Positions 1-8,643 of a stretch of 42,441 bases of DNA are shown one piece after another (the first letter of the stretch is position 1; the number at the start of each line of letters is the position of its first letter). The notes beneath the pieces were generated by a model, which worked only from the letters and a program-made list of their open reading frames with translations, did not search any database and had not been told where the DNA came from. Source of the DNA: Clostridium sp. (GTDB lineage Bacteria > Bacillota > Clostridia > Clostridiales > Clostridiaceae). Made by a program: the position numbers and the translations under genes. Where the stretch lies: positions 1 through 42,441 of the forward strand of contig JARLHR010000086.1 in the NCBI GenBank assembly GCA_031292145.1, read 5' to 3'.

Positions 1-4
1 AACA

Positions 5-1066
5 TTGAAAAAGGAATTAATCAAAATCTTCCAAGTTGCTACAGTATTTATCGGTACAATTGTTGGTGCTGGACTTGCTTCTGGAAAAGAAATTACAGAG
101 TTTTTTACTCAATATGGAATAACAAGTTTTTTAGGTATCATAGGCTGTGGCATTTTCTACATTTTAATGAATTCTATAATTTGTAAAATAAGTATTGATT
201 ATGATCTTAATTCATATAGTGATGTCATGAACATAATAAGCCCAAATATATTTGGCAAATTAACTGGACTCATAACTACACTTTTTCTTATTTCCAGTGC
301 TTCTATAATACTTGCTGGAAGTGGAGCTTTAATTCATCAATTTTTTGGATTACCCAAAATAATTGGTTCCTTAATTATGATTTTAATTGCAGTATTTTTT
401 TTACTTAGAGATACAGAAGGCTTAATAGAAATTAATTCCTTTATTGTTCCAGCATTAATTTGTACGCTTACCCTAATTACAATTTTATATTTCGCATTTT
501 GCAAGGATACCGTTACATTTGCGAATATAACTAGCTTTCCACCTAAGAAATCTGGAATTCTTATTTCAACGATATTATATGCAGGATATAATACACTTTC
601 AGCTTCAGGAGTCTTAGTTCCACTTAGTAATCAAATGAAAAAGACTAAAACTATGATTATTGGAGTAATTACTGGTGCAATCGGCCTCACTATACTTTGC
701 TTGATGATAAATCTATTATTAACTGTTAATCAGCCATATATATACAGATATGAAATTCCACTACTTTTTGTAGCTAATAGGTTTGGTAATCTAATTCAAG
801 CATTATTATTAGTTATTATTTGGCTGGAGATGTTTTCTACTGAAGTATCAGATATATATTCAATTAGTAAGACTTTGAATAAAACATTTAATATAAAATT
901 TAAGAAAGCTATATTTATAGTTATAGCTTTTGCTCTTATAATTTCCCAATTTGGATTTGGAAATCTTATAAATAAGTTATATCCTATGTTTGGGGTTTTA
1001 AGTTTAATTTTTATATTTCAATGTATATTATTCTACTTTAGACATAATCGTAATTTAAATAAATAA
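5..1066 (+). CDS. YkvI-like integral membrane transporter
   Basis: The protein is 353 residues and consists almost entirely of hydrophobic helices, about ten by eye. It opens with a first helix containing GTIVGAGLASGKE, the glycine-rich broken helix typical of the YkvI family in the APC/LeuT-fold superfamily, so it is probably a secondary transporter in the cytoplasmic membrane. Its substrate is unknown. The start is a TTG at base 5. Its ribosome binding site lies outside the window, so an upstream start cannot be excluded, but MKKELIKIFQ followed directly by the first helix is a normal beginning for this family. A strong hairpin follows the stop codon within ten bases, and the next gene has its own promoter, so this is probably the last gene of its transcript. 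Family assignment is fairly secure; the function is not. Confidence 0.75.
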   Translation: MKKELIKIFQVATVFIGTIVGAGLASGKEITEFFTQYGITSFLGIIGCGIFYILMNSIICKISIDYDLNSYSDVMNIISPNIFGKLTGLITTLFLISSASIILAGSGALIHQFFGLPKIIGSLIMILIAVFFLLRDTEGLIEINSFIVPALICTLTLITILYFAFCKDTVTFANITSFPPKKSGILISTILYAGYNTLSASGVLVPLSNQMKKTKTMIIGVITGAIGLTILCLMINLLLTVNQPYIYRYEIPLLFVANRFGNLIQALLLVIIWLEMFSTEVSDIYSISKTLNKTFNIKFKKAIFIVIAFALIISQFGFGNLINKLYPMFGVLSLIFIFQCILFYFRHNRNLNK

Positions 1067-1072
1067 GACATA

Positions 1073-1114
1073 AATAAATGGATTAAGATTGCTTAAGATC
1101 TTAATCCATTTATT
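1073..1114 (+). terminator. Intrinsic terminator-like hairpin after the YkvI-like gene
   Basis: A perfect 17-bp inverted repeat (1073-1089 with 1098-1114, 8-nt loop) begins seven bases after the stop codon. The downstream run of T is poor, so termination efficiency is uncertain. Confidence 0.6.
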
Positions 1115-1295
1115 ATCTAAACTTATCAAAAATTAATACTTTGTTTTTACAAAAACTTACAGATTTTTTATTTATTAAATCAATTATAAAATGCTATATT
1201 ATATGTGTTATAATTTGTTTTAGATAAATTATATAATGATTAAATTACCTTAATATAACACATATACACTGATATATAAAGGAGTTAATAAACAT

Positions 1296-2312
1296 ATGGA
1301 ATATTCATTTAGTAAAAAAGAAAATAACAGCTTAAATATGCTCACTGAATGCAACCTTTGCAATAGGAACTGTAAAGTTAATAGAAATGATAATGAGCTT
1401 GGATTTTGTAAAGCTTCAAATAAAGTTAAACTCGCAAAAGCCTCTTTACACCTTTGGGAAGAGCCCCCTATTTCTCAGGGAAATGGTTCCGGTACAGTGT
1501 TCTTTTCTCATTGCAATCTTAATTGTGTATTTTGCCAAAACTATAATATAAGCCAAGGTATTAAACAACCTCTTTTTTCTGCTCCAAATTCAAATGATCT
1601 AGAAATTCAAAATTCTAGCTGTGAATCTTCAATTATAGGAATGGAAATATCTATCGAACGACTGTCTGAAATATTTTTAGAACTTCAAAAAAAAGGAGCA
1701 AATAATATTAATTTAGTTACTCCAACACATTATGTTCCTCAAATAATAGAAGCACTAAAAATTGCAAAAAAGAATAATTTAACTATACCTATCCTTTACA
1801 ATACAAATACTTATGATTCAATTGAAACCATAAAATCATTGGATGGATATATAGATGTTTATTTACCAGACTTTAAATACTTTAATGATAAATATGCCAT
1901 TAAATATTCTAATGCTAAAAATTATTGCTCCAATACGATAAACGTAATAGATGAAATGATAAGGCAAGCTGGTAAACCAGTATTTAACGCTGCAGGACTT
2001 ATGGTTAAAGGCGTTATTATAAGACATTTAATGCTTCCAGGACTTCTTTTTGATTCAAAAAAAGTAGTTGACTATGTTTATAATAAATATGGTGATGATG
2101 TTTATATTAGTTTAATGAATCAATATGTACCTATGTTTGAGGCTTGCAATTATCCTGAAATAAATAAGTCTCTTAATCCCAAACATTATGATAGTTTAAT
2201 TAACTATGCTTTAAACCTTGGTATTAAGAATGGATTTATTCAAGATGAAGGTTCTAATACCTCTGATTTTATTCCAGAATTTAATTTAGAAGGTGTAAAA
2301 AACAAGTTTTAA
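1296..2312 (+). CDS. Radical SAM protein, PflX/PflA-related (COG1313 type)
   Basis: This 338-residue protein carries the radical SAM signature CNLNCVFC (Cys73, Cys77, Cys80), the CX3CX2C site that binds the catalytic [4Fe-4S] cluster and S-adenosylmethionine. Ahead of it lies a cysteine-rich N-terminus (Cys19, Cys22, Cys26, Cys38), as in the PflX family of pyruvate formate-lyase activase homologues, probably another metal site. The target of this family is not established, and no glycyl-radical enzyme is adjacent to name a partner. The ATG is preceded by AAAGGAG at good spacing. Upstream, TGTTATAAT at 1206-1214 is an extended -10 candidate. It is a single-gene unit between a hairpin upstream and a shared terminator downstream. 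Confidence 0.85.
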   Translation: MEYSFSKKENNSLNMLTECNLCNRNCKVNRNDNELGFCKASNKVKLAKASLHLWEEPPISQGNGSGTVFFSHCNLNCVFCQNYNISQGIKQPLFSAPNSNDLEIQNSSCESSIIGMEISIERLSEIFLELQKKGANNINLVTPTHYVPQIIEALKIAKKNNLTIPILYNTNTYDSIETIKSLDGYIDVYLPDFKYFNDKYAIKYSNAKNYCSNTINVIDEMIRQAGKPVFNAAGLMVKGVIIRHLMLPGLLFDSKKVVDYVYNKYGDDVYISLMNQYVPMFEACNYPEINKSLNPKHYDSLINYALNLGIKNGFIQDEGSNTSDFIPEFNLEGVKNKF

Positions 2313-2323
2313 TCTCCGAAAAT

Positions 2324-2371
2324 AAAAGGCATGCTTTTTCTCCCGAAAAATTAGTAAAGCATGTCTTTTTT
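2324..2371. terminator. Terminator between convergent genes
   Basis: AAGGCATGCTTT (from 2325) pairs with AAAGCATGTCTT (to 2367) with one G-T pair, and is followed by T residues on + and preceded by A residues, so it can act for the radical SAM gene (+) and for the protease gene (-). Confidence 0.7.
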
Positions 2372-2389
2372 ATTCTTAATTTATTTTAA

Positions 2390-5300
2390 TTAATAATAAA
2401 ATTTAGGTATTCCCCTGTTATTATCTAATCCTGGTATAATTGGTGGTATAAACTCATTTATCACACATAACCTACTTGATTCAGTAGTGGTAAGTTCTGC
2501 AAGCTTTGTTATGCCAACATAAACATCTGATATCTTATACCATGTTGCATAATCAACTATTCCTGTTTGTGGCAATGTAAATACTTGCTGAAATATTTTT
2601 ACTGCATCTACTGTTTTTTGAGTATACTGTCCATCTTCAGCTTGCTTTGGAATTAATGGGTAGTTCCTTGATATTCTATTTAATTGACCTTGGATTGTTC
2701 TTACATCTGGACCAGATGATCCAATTGATAATGCATGTCCTGGATATGATTGAGGACTTCCTGCTACTTTTTCAGCTGTAACTAATTCAATGTCATCTCC
2801 ATAATAATTCCTCAATATATCAAATGGCACCATACCTTGCACAGCTAATTCTTGGGTTCCCCATTGACTTAACCATTGAGGGCATGTAACACTCTTTCCA
2901 TCACAATATTGTGTAAAAAGTGGTTGTTTTTTTCCAACTCTTCTTACATAAGTAGAAAAAATTTCATCTACAATTTGGCTTATGCTATCATAAATATTTC
3001 TACCATAATTAAACGCCTGATCATACGCTGTAGAACTTCTAATATCAAAATTCTTTCCTTTCCCTCTATACCATTCAGTAAAAATTCTATTTAATGTAAA
3101 AGACACTATGCAAAAAATATTAGCTCTTAAAGATGATTCCTTCCAAGTTGAGTATATTTCACATGAAGCAACGTTTTTAATATAGTCCTTAAATGGTACC
3201 TTATAATTTGGAGCTGATGGATCATTGGGACCTCCTTGATGAACAATAATATATTCTGGAACTATAGGCTGTGGCAATACAACTCCTGATGTTGGTAGCG
3301 GCATTGGTTTATCTACCTCTTCTGGTATCTTAGGTGGAAAATTACCATTCAATGTATTAGGCTGTATATTTATAACTTCCTGTCTCATATCACCTCTTCC
3401 TAAGCTGATCTCTAAATTACATATTTGATATGCAACCTGAGTTGGAAATACCTGACACCCTCTTATTATTATTGGCTTAAATCCATTCCTATCAACAGTT
3501 ATATCATACACACTATAAGGTATCTGATTGATATTCTTATTTAAGGAATACGCTAGTGGTGGTGCTGCTAACTCTATTTCCGTTGTTAATCCAACTGCAT
3601 CCGTAACTAATTCAATACTTTTTATATTTTCAGTACCTTGTGTGCCCGTTACAGTTATCTTTGCTCCATCAATTGGAATATAATTATCACCTCTAAAACA
3701 CTGAACCTTTAATCTTCCTGTATTTGCCCCAGGATTTATATTACTTGTACTCTCCATATCTGTCCTCTTTATATTTTTTCTCAAAATATTATATTTATTA
3801 GGTATGATATTTGTTACTAGTATATCTTTTTCATCTATATTTCCTCTAGTTAAAATCGAATTTAAATCAGCTTCGAGTAAACTTATGCTATCAAATGCAC
3901 ATACTTCTCCATATCCCCATAATGGGTTTGGATATGTTACATCTGTCCGTCTTCTTTTTGCCCCTTTTATTAAATAATATTTTAGTCTTTGTCCAAATAA
4001 ATAAGGATCATTCCCTTTGATTATTCCCCACTGCATCATCAGTGCGCATATTCCTGCTACTTGTGGTGTTGCCATTGATGTTCCTGTTTTATTATCATAT
4101 CCTCCATTAGGGACTGGTCCAACTATATCTTCTCCAGGTGCAACTAAATCAGGTCTTACTAAATTCCCTTGATTTTGAGCTCCTCGTCCACTGAATGATG
4201 AGAGATTTCCCGTTCTATAATTGTAACTTCCTACTGCAATTATATTATCTACAGTTGCTGGTATTCCCAACGTATTGTATTGAATTGGTTCCATGAATCT
4301 TGTATTAGGATTAAGTGATTCTAAAACTGGAAGCCATATTGAATATACTCCTAAATACTCATTTAAAACACTTATTTCTAAAGTCCATACTCCTTCTGCG
4401 AGATATCCTGTTCTGGCCGAAAGAATAATCTTTATTTCACTATTTAATTCAAATGGCTTTGGTCCTGCCACATATATGTCATATCTATCACGTCCTATCC
4501 CACCTTGAATATAACCTTCCTGTATATTGATATTTCCGCTACTTGTTCCTGTTGGGCTTATTATACTTATTGCTATATTAGGCAAAATTGACTTATAAAA
4601 GTTCATAACTATTGATTTTTCATCGCTTCCTATGTTAAAAGTTTCTCTTTGAGCTTTAGTTAATTCCCCCCCAATATGATGCCCTGCATCGCCATCATTT
4701 CCTGCAGCAATAACAATAGATACCCTCTCTAGATTTGATACAGTTCTAATATATTGCTCAAGTAGACTGCTTCCATCATGTGCTCCATCATTTGTACTTA
4801 AACTCATACTAATAACCACAGGCATATTTAACTCTTTACTTTTATCAAGTAGAAACCTAATTCCCTGCATTATTTGTGAACTTAAAATTGCAGTCCCTCT
4901 TGCCGCTTTAACCATTGCTATTGATGCATTAGGTGCCACACCTTTATACATCTGATTTATATTACCACCACCACATGCTATTCCTGCAACATGGGTTCCA
5001 TGACCTGTATTATCAATAGATGGAACCACTGAATAAGGATTTGAGGACTTTATTGCTTGATTTATTATTTGCTTATCGTAAATACTTCCTCCCGTACTCA
5101 AGTCATAAATGTATTCTATCCTTGTTGTTCCAGCAGTGTTCATAAACGCTGGATGCGTATAATCTATTCCCGAATCTACAAATCCAACTAATACACCATC
5201 ACCCAAAACATTATAATCAGAATTTACTTGCAGTATACATGATACCCTATTGCTCTCTTCATCTTGTTCGTATAAATTTTTGGGCAATTCTATATATTGG

Positions 5301-5581
5301 ATAGTATTACTTAAGGATAGTTTCTCTAGCTTATCCCTAGGTATATTAACTACTGCAAAGTTAAATCCCAAGTCCTGAAACTTCCCTCCTAAACTTTCAA
5401 TAAACACTCTTGTTTGCTCCGGAGTATCCCTGTATAGAATCGTAAGTTCTACAGTATTATCTTGACCTTCTTGTACACTATATTTATAACCCACTTGATC
5501 TAGTATTGCCTTTGGTACATTGGTTAACAATCCTATTGAGGCATCAGTCTTTGAAGATATATCATTTCCTATTTCAGGCAT
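2390..5581 (-). CDS. Csp-type subtilase fused to SleC-type spore cortex-lytic enzyme
   Basis: From the ATG at 5581 the protein has 1063 residues. Residues ~20-110 look like a subtilase prodomain. The S8 protease follows with Asp136 (FVDSGID), His194 (TGHGTHVAG), oxyanion Asn295 (AAGND) and Ser502 (TGTSMATP), all intact. A beta-rich insert at ~320-440 resembles the jelly roll of clostridial Csp germination proteases. After a linker (~575-615), residues ~620-1063 follow the SleC plan: a beta-rich N-terminal module, a SpoIID/LytB-like lytic domain (~793-933; probable catalytic Glu808 in VASCEIYSTW, Cys893 and Cys900), and a peptidoglycan-binding domain (~954-1018). In known clostridia Csp protease cleaves separate pro-SleC, which then degrades spore cortex. 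Here both are joined. The start is chosen because AGGATGTGAT lies 9 nt before it; in-frame ATGs up to 5617 lack such a site. Domain calls are from recalled family features, not a search. Confidence 0.8.
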   Translation of the reverse strand: MPEIGNDISSKTDASIGLLTNVPKAILDQVGYKYSVQEGQDNTVELTILYRDTPEQTRVFIESLGGKFQDLGFNFAVVNIPRDKLEKLSLSNTIQYIELPKNLYEQDEESNRVSCILQVNSDYNVLGDGVLVGFVDSGIDYTHPAFMNTAGTTRIEYIYDLSTGGSIYDKQIINQAIKSSNPYSVVPSIDNTGHGTHVAGIACGGGNINQMYKGVAPNASIAMVKAARGTAILSSQIMQGIRFLLDKSKELNMPVVISMSLSTNDGAHDGSSLLEQYIRTVSNLERVSIVIAAGNDGDAGHHIGGELTKAQRETFNIGSDEKSIVMNFYKSILPNIAISIISPTGTSSGNINIQEGYIQGGIGRDRYDIYVAGPKPFELNSEIKIILSARTGYLAEGVWTLEISVLNEYLGVYSIWLPVLESLNPNTRFMEPIQYNTLGIPATVDNIIAVGSYNYRTGNLSSFSGRGAQNQGNLVRPDLVAPGEDIVGPVPNGGYDNKTGTSMATPQVAGICALMMQWGIIKGNDPYLFGQRLKYYLIKGAKRRRTDVTYPNPLWGYGEVCAFDSISLLEADLNSILTRGNIDEKDILVTNIIPNKYNILRKNIKRTDMESTSNINPGANTGRLKVQCFRGDNYIPIDGAKITVTGTQGTENIKSIELVTDAVGLTTEIELAAPPLAYSLNKNINQIPYSVYDITVDRNGFKPIIIRGCQVFPTQVAYQICNLEISLGRGDMRQEVINIQPNTLNGNFPPKIPEEVDKPMPLPTSGVVLPQPIVPEYIIVHQGGPNDPSAPNYKVPFKDYIKNVASCEIYSTWKESSLRANIFCIVSFTLNRIFTEWYRGKGKNFDIRSSTAYDQAFNYGRNIYDSISQIVDEIFSTYVRRVGKKQPLFTQYCDGKSVTCPQWLSQWGTQELAVQGMVPFDILRNYYGDDIELVTAEKVAGSPQSYPGHALSIGSSGPDVRTIQGQLNRISRNYPLIPKQAEDGQYTQKTVDAVKIFQQVFTLPQTGIVDYATWYKISDVYVGITKLAELTTTESSRLCVINEFIPPIIPGLDNNRGIPKFYY

Positions 5582-5616
5582 AATAATCACATCCTGCATA
5601 AATATATACATAAACA

Positions 5617-5650
5617 TACTATGAAAATAATATATTTATGCATAAAAAAA
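5617..5650 (-). promoter_or_regulatory. Possible sporulation-type promoter of the Csp-SleC gene
   Basis: On the minus strand CATAGTA (5623-5617) resembles a sigma-G -10 element, with GCATA (5641-5637) upstream. The 13-nt gap is shorter than expected for sigma-G, so this is weak. Transcription from here would start downstream of 5617, agreeing with the ATG at 5581 as start. Confidence 0.25.
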
Positions 5651-5686
5651 TAGAGAATAATCGCATTGTTGAATTATTCTCTATTT
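5644..5686 (-). terminator. Intrinsic terminator of the XRE regulator gene
   Basis: A 14-bp perfect stem (5648-5661 with 5673-5686) with an 11-nt loop is followed on the minus strand by seven T residues (5650-5644). It separates the XRE gene from the protease gene. Confidence 0.8.
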
Positions 5687-5713
5687 ATATATTACTTTTT
5701 TCCAAAATTAATA

Positions 5714-6385
5714 TTACTGTAGTGTAATCTCAACTTTTTCTAATTTAGCAATTACACTCATTTCCTTTAATTCCATAGTTTCAGTAATCAAATTTCCAGC
5801 ATTACTTATTAAAAGTACTTTTGAATTTCCTAAAACTTTTACTTGTCTAATCTTTCTTTGCTCCTTATAGTCAATTAAAAAAAATCCATTATTACTTACT
5901 TCTTTTACACTATGTGCAAAAGCAATGTCTCCTTTTAGCATTCTAAAGCCATTCATTTCATCATCTTCTATTTCTAAATAAAATACTTTATCTTGTGGAT
6001 AGTTCTCTATCTTATTTGAATGAACTGGCATTTCTTTAACACCCTTTTTATTAGACAAAGAATAATTGTATATAGGTACACTTCTAAGTACAGATGAGAA
6101 GGCATCTGTCCAAACTTCTGAACTTTCAATACTCTTTCTTGGTAATTCTTTAAAACTTTTCTTTTCTTCCATAAGAGCTTCATCTGTAACTACCATACTT
6201 ATATCATTTAAATCAGCTTTTAAAACTTTAGCTGCCTTATCTATTAATGACTCAGGTGCAACCTTTCTCCCCATTTCAACTTCATTTAAAAACTTTTCTG
6301 CTACACCTAACTTTTTAGCTAAAACTTTAACTGTCATTCCATCTTTTTCTCTAGCTTGCTTTATATTTTCTCCTACACGACTCAC
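5714..6385 (-). CDS. XRE-family regulator with LexA/S24-like C-terminal domain lacking catalytic residues
   Basis: Residues ~6-60 of this 223-residue protein form a Cro/CI helix-turn-helix (MTVKVLAKKLGVAEKFLNEV). Residues ~115-223 resemble the S24 LexA/CI-repressor peptidase fold. The usual nucleophile motif GDSM is replaced by DDEM (Asp142-Glu143-Met144, before MLKGDIAF), and no lysine sits where the partner is expected (KIRQVKV). It therefore probably does not cleave itself and the domain may serve for dimerisation or ligand sensing. The start is GTG, with GGGGAG eight bases before it. The gene is flanked by two hairpins sharing the stem AAATAGAGAAT. Regulatory targets are unknown. The HTH is secure; the S24-like reading is moderate. 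Confidence 0.75.
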   Translation of the reverse strand: MSRVGENIKQAREKDGMTVKVLAKKLGVAEKFLNEVEMGRKVAPESLIDKAAKVLKADLNDISMVVTDEALMEEKKSFKELPRKSIESSEVWTDAFSSVLRSVPIYNYSLSNKKGVKEMPVHSNKIENYPQDKVFYLEIEDDEMNGFRMLKGDIAFAHSVKEVSNNGFFLIDYKEQRKIRQVKVLGNSKVLLISNAGNLITETMELKEMSVIAKLEKVEITLQ

Positions 6386-6424
6386 TTTCTGTTCTCCCCT
6401 TTTGCTCTGCTAAGGCAATTCCAC

Positions 6425-6467
6425 AAAATAGAGAATCAGTATGCTAGTATATTTGATTCTCTATTTT
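6425..6467 (-). terminator. Intrinsic terminator of the DUF3783 gene
   Basis: A 14-bp stem (6425-6438 with 6454-6467) overlaps the stop codon of the DUF3783 gene. The stem ends in T on either strand. Its sequence matches the stem of the hairpin at 5648-5686. Confidence 0.65.
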
Positions 6468-6826
6468 TTTCCATTAGCCTTAAACCATTCTCTTTCTTCA
6501 ATTAAATGCTCTAACAAATACTTAAAAGTCCACTTGTAATTTTGAGGTGTAGATACTGCTAATATCCCGCCTTGAATGAATCCCCTAATGTATCTGATGG
6601 TAAATTTTAATTGCTCATCTTTAAATCCATTGAAAATAAGTGCTTTTTCATCTAACGGCAATTCATCATAAGAATTCTCATTTGTACATTCATTAATTAT
6701 ATTTTCCAACTTCATTGAAATCATATTACCTGTTATCTCTATTACCTTAATATTTTGGCTCTCAATCTTATTAATTTCTTCTTTACTTAATCCATGCACC
6801 AATATACATTTCTTATTTTGAACCAT
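6461..6826 (-). CDS. DUF3783 domain protein
   Basis: This is a 121-residue soluble protein matching the clostridial DUF3783 family, which has no known function. Family-like stretches are CILVHGLSKEEINKIE at the N-terminus, ALIFNGFKDEQLKF in the middle and YLLEHLIEEREWF near the C-terminus. Its length is normal for the family. The ATG is preceded by AGAGGTG at good spacing. It lies 45 bp downstream of the cyclophilin gene in the same direction with no clear terminator between, so the two may share a transcript. The stop codon falls inside the terminator hairpin. Confidence 0.75.
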   Translation of the reverse strand: MVQNKKCILVHGLSKEEINKIESQNIKVIEITGNMISMKLENIINECTNENSYDELPLDEKALIFNGFKDEQLKFTIRYIRGFIQGGILAVSTPQNYKWTFKYLLEHLIEEREWFKANGKK

Positions 6827-6871
6827 TTATAACACCTCTTTTCTTGTAATTTACTATAGTTTAAATATCCT

Positions 6872-7396
6872 TTATTCTTCAATTATTTCTGGTTCTTTAA
6901 TTTCCTCACCTTGCGTATCTACTATAACACTTTTTATAACTTGATCTTCATAAGGCCTATCTGACATATCAGTCTTTTGTGCAACAATCTCATCGGCTAC
7001 TTCTATCCCCTCAATAACCTTACCAAAAGATGCATATTGTCCATCCAAATGTGGTGCATCTGCTACCATTATAAAGAATTGGCTTCCTGCTGAATCAGGG
7101 TGCATAGCTCTAGCCATAGATAATATTCCCTTTGAATGCTTTAAAGTATTTTTGAATCCATTACTTGTGAATTCTCCTTTTATTGAATATCCTGGGCCTC
7201 CAATTCCACTACCTTCTGGACATCCTCCTTGAATCATAAAACCTGGAATAACTCTATGAAAAATTAGTCCATCATAAAAACCTCTATTAATTAAATCTAC
7301 AAAATTTCTTACTGTATTCGGAGCTATTTCAGGATATAATTCTGCTTTAATTACTCCACCGTTTTCCATAGTCATTGTAATAATTGGGTTCTTCAT
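6872..7396 (-). CDS. Cyclophilin-type peptidyl-prolyl cis-trans isomerase
   Basis: This 174-residue protein is a single cyclophilin domain, which catalyses cis-trans isomerisation of prolyl peptide bonds. The active-site strand FHRVIPGFMIQGG (Arg48, Gln56), SAGSQFFI (102-109) and HLDGQYASFG (from 116) are all present. There is no signal peptide, so it is cytoplasmic. A short acidic tail (EEIKEPEIIEE) follows the domain. The ATG at 7396 is chosen over an in-frame TTG at 7417 because AGAGGAG lies about nine bases before this ATG and would lie inside the coding sequence of the longer form. It sits downstream of murI (about 105 bp) and upstream of the DUF3783 gene, all minus strand. Confidence 0.92.
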   Translation of the reverse strand: MKNPIITMTMENGGVIKAELYPEIAPNTVRNFVDLINRGFYDGLIFHRVIPGFMIQGGCPEGSGIGGPGYSIKGEFTSNGFKNTLKHSKGILSMARAMHPDSAGSQFFIMVADAPHLDGQYASFGKVIEGIEVADEIVAQKTDMSDRPYEDQVIKSVIVDTQGEEIKEPEIIEE

Positions 7397-7502
7397 TATT
7401 TTTATTTCTCCTCTCAAATATACATATTAATAAATATTATTATCTAAAATATAAATTTAAATTCATCAATATTTTATGTGTTATCATATATCTGAATTAT
7501 AT

Positions 7503-8276
7503 TTATATTTCTATATTAATTAGATTATAACAGAAATCTATAATCTTATTATCATTTATAGAATTATAAATCACTATATCTCCATTTTCTTTTGAATCAT
7601 TTAACAAATCTTTTTCAATTAATTTTCTCTTTAATTCTTGAGCTGTACCAATTCCACCATCAATAAGTGGTATATCACTTCCGACAACACTCGCTAAAGC
7701 CTTTTTTATAAATGGATAATGTGTACATCCTAAAACTATTGAACTAATATTGCCTTGTAAATACACTTTAAACTTCTCTTTTAAATAATATTCCAATTCT
7801 TCTCCATCTAATATTCCTTGTTCTATAAATTCCACAAGCCCTGCGCAAGGTAATGATACTATATTAGCCTCATTATTATACTTATTCATTAGAGCCTTAA
7901 ATTTCTTTTCTCTTAATGTCATAGGGGTTGCCATTATTATTACATTCCCCTTCCTATGTAACTTAACTGCAGGTTTTAAGGCTGGTTCTATTCCTATTAT
8001 CGGAATATATTTATATTTATCTCTAATTTCTTGAATTGCGGCACTAGTTGCTGTATTGCATGCTATCACAACCGCTTTAACATTTTTCTCTAATAAGAAA
8101 TCTACTGCATTTAAAGTAAGTTTTTTAACTTCGTTTAATTGCCTAGTCCCATACGGAGCATTTTTTGAATCTCCAAAATATATAAACTTTTCGTTTGGCA
8201 TAATAGATATTGCTTCTCTCATTACACTCAAACCGCCTACCCCTGAATCAAAGAATCCAATAGGATTATTTTTCAT
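7503..8276 (-). CDS. murI: Glutamate racemase
   Basis: The enzyme interconverts L- and D-glutamate to supply D-Glu for peptidoglycan. Numbered from the ATG at 8276 (257 residues), the catalytic cysteines are Cys73 in IACNTATS and Cys184 in LGCTHYPF. The N-terminal [12 protein letters not shown] contains the conserved Asp10 and Ser11, and [10 protein letters not shown] follows. Length is normal. An in-frame TTG two codons upstream (8282) is an alternative start. GAGGA lies about ten bases before the ATG and four before the TTG, so the choice is not certain. About 360 bp without a gene separate it from the divergent HD-GYP gene. Confidence 0.93.
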   Translation of the reverse strand: MKNNPIGFFDSGVGGLSVMREAISIMPNEKFIYFGDSKNAPYGTRQLNEVKKLTLNAVDFLLEKNVKAVVIACNTATSAAIQEIRDKYKYIPIIGIEPALKPAVKLHRKGNVIIMATPMTLREKKFKALMNKYNNEANIVSLPCAGLVEFIEQGILDGEELEYYLKEKFKVYLQGNISSIVLGCTHYPFIKKALASVVGSDIPLIDGGIGTAQELKRKLIEKDLLNDSKENGDIVIYNSINDNKIIDFCYNLINIEI

Positions 8277-8282
8277 ATCCAA

Positions 8283-8643
8283 AGTGTCCTCACTCCATTT
8301 TTTTAATCATTTTATGAAATATTATTATATTATTTCAAAATATTCGCTATTATAGTAAATATTTTATTACTTTATTACCTTACTGTCTAGCAATTCTAAT
8401 ACTCACTTTCTTCTATGCATAGTAATGAATAAAATTTTTCATTATGTAGCTCTGCAAATGAACATGTTATTTAAATATAAACACTAACAAAAATTCATAT
8501 TCTCTATAAAAGTATATTTTTAGATTATTTTGTATATTATTATTTATATTAACCTATTATTTTATATTTTTCCATTATTATAGTATAATTTTGTATATTA
8601 TTTGTGATATAATAACAATTATTAAAGGAAGGGGTATGAAATT
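8283..8643. other. Divergent intergenic region murI / HD-GYP gene
   Basis: AT-rich spacer between divergent genes. It must hold both promoters. A short inverted repeat, TAATGAA with TTCATTA, lies around 8423-8443. An extended -10 element for the + strand gene is listed separately. Nothing else could be recognised. Confidence 0.5.
8605..8613 (+). promoter_or_regulatory. Extended -10 promoter element of the HD-GYP gene
   Basis: TGATATAAT is a perfect TATAAT with a TGN extension. No good -35 lies 17 bp upstream. A strong ribosome binding site AGGAAGGGG follows before the ATG at 8644. Confidence 0.45.

Noticed and set aside
6066-6413. 115-codon + frame antisense to the XRE regulator
   Set aside because: Shadow frame: Ser/Leu/Phe-rich translation typical of antisense AT-rich coding sequence, no ribosome binding site.
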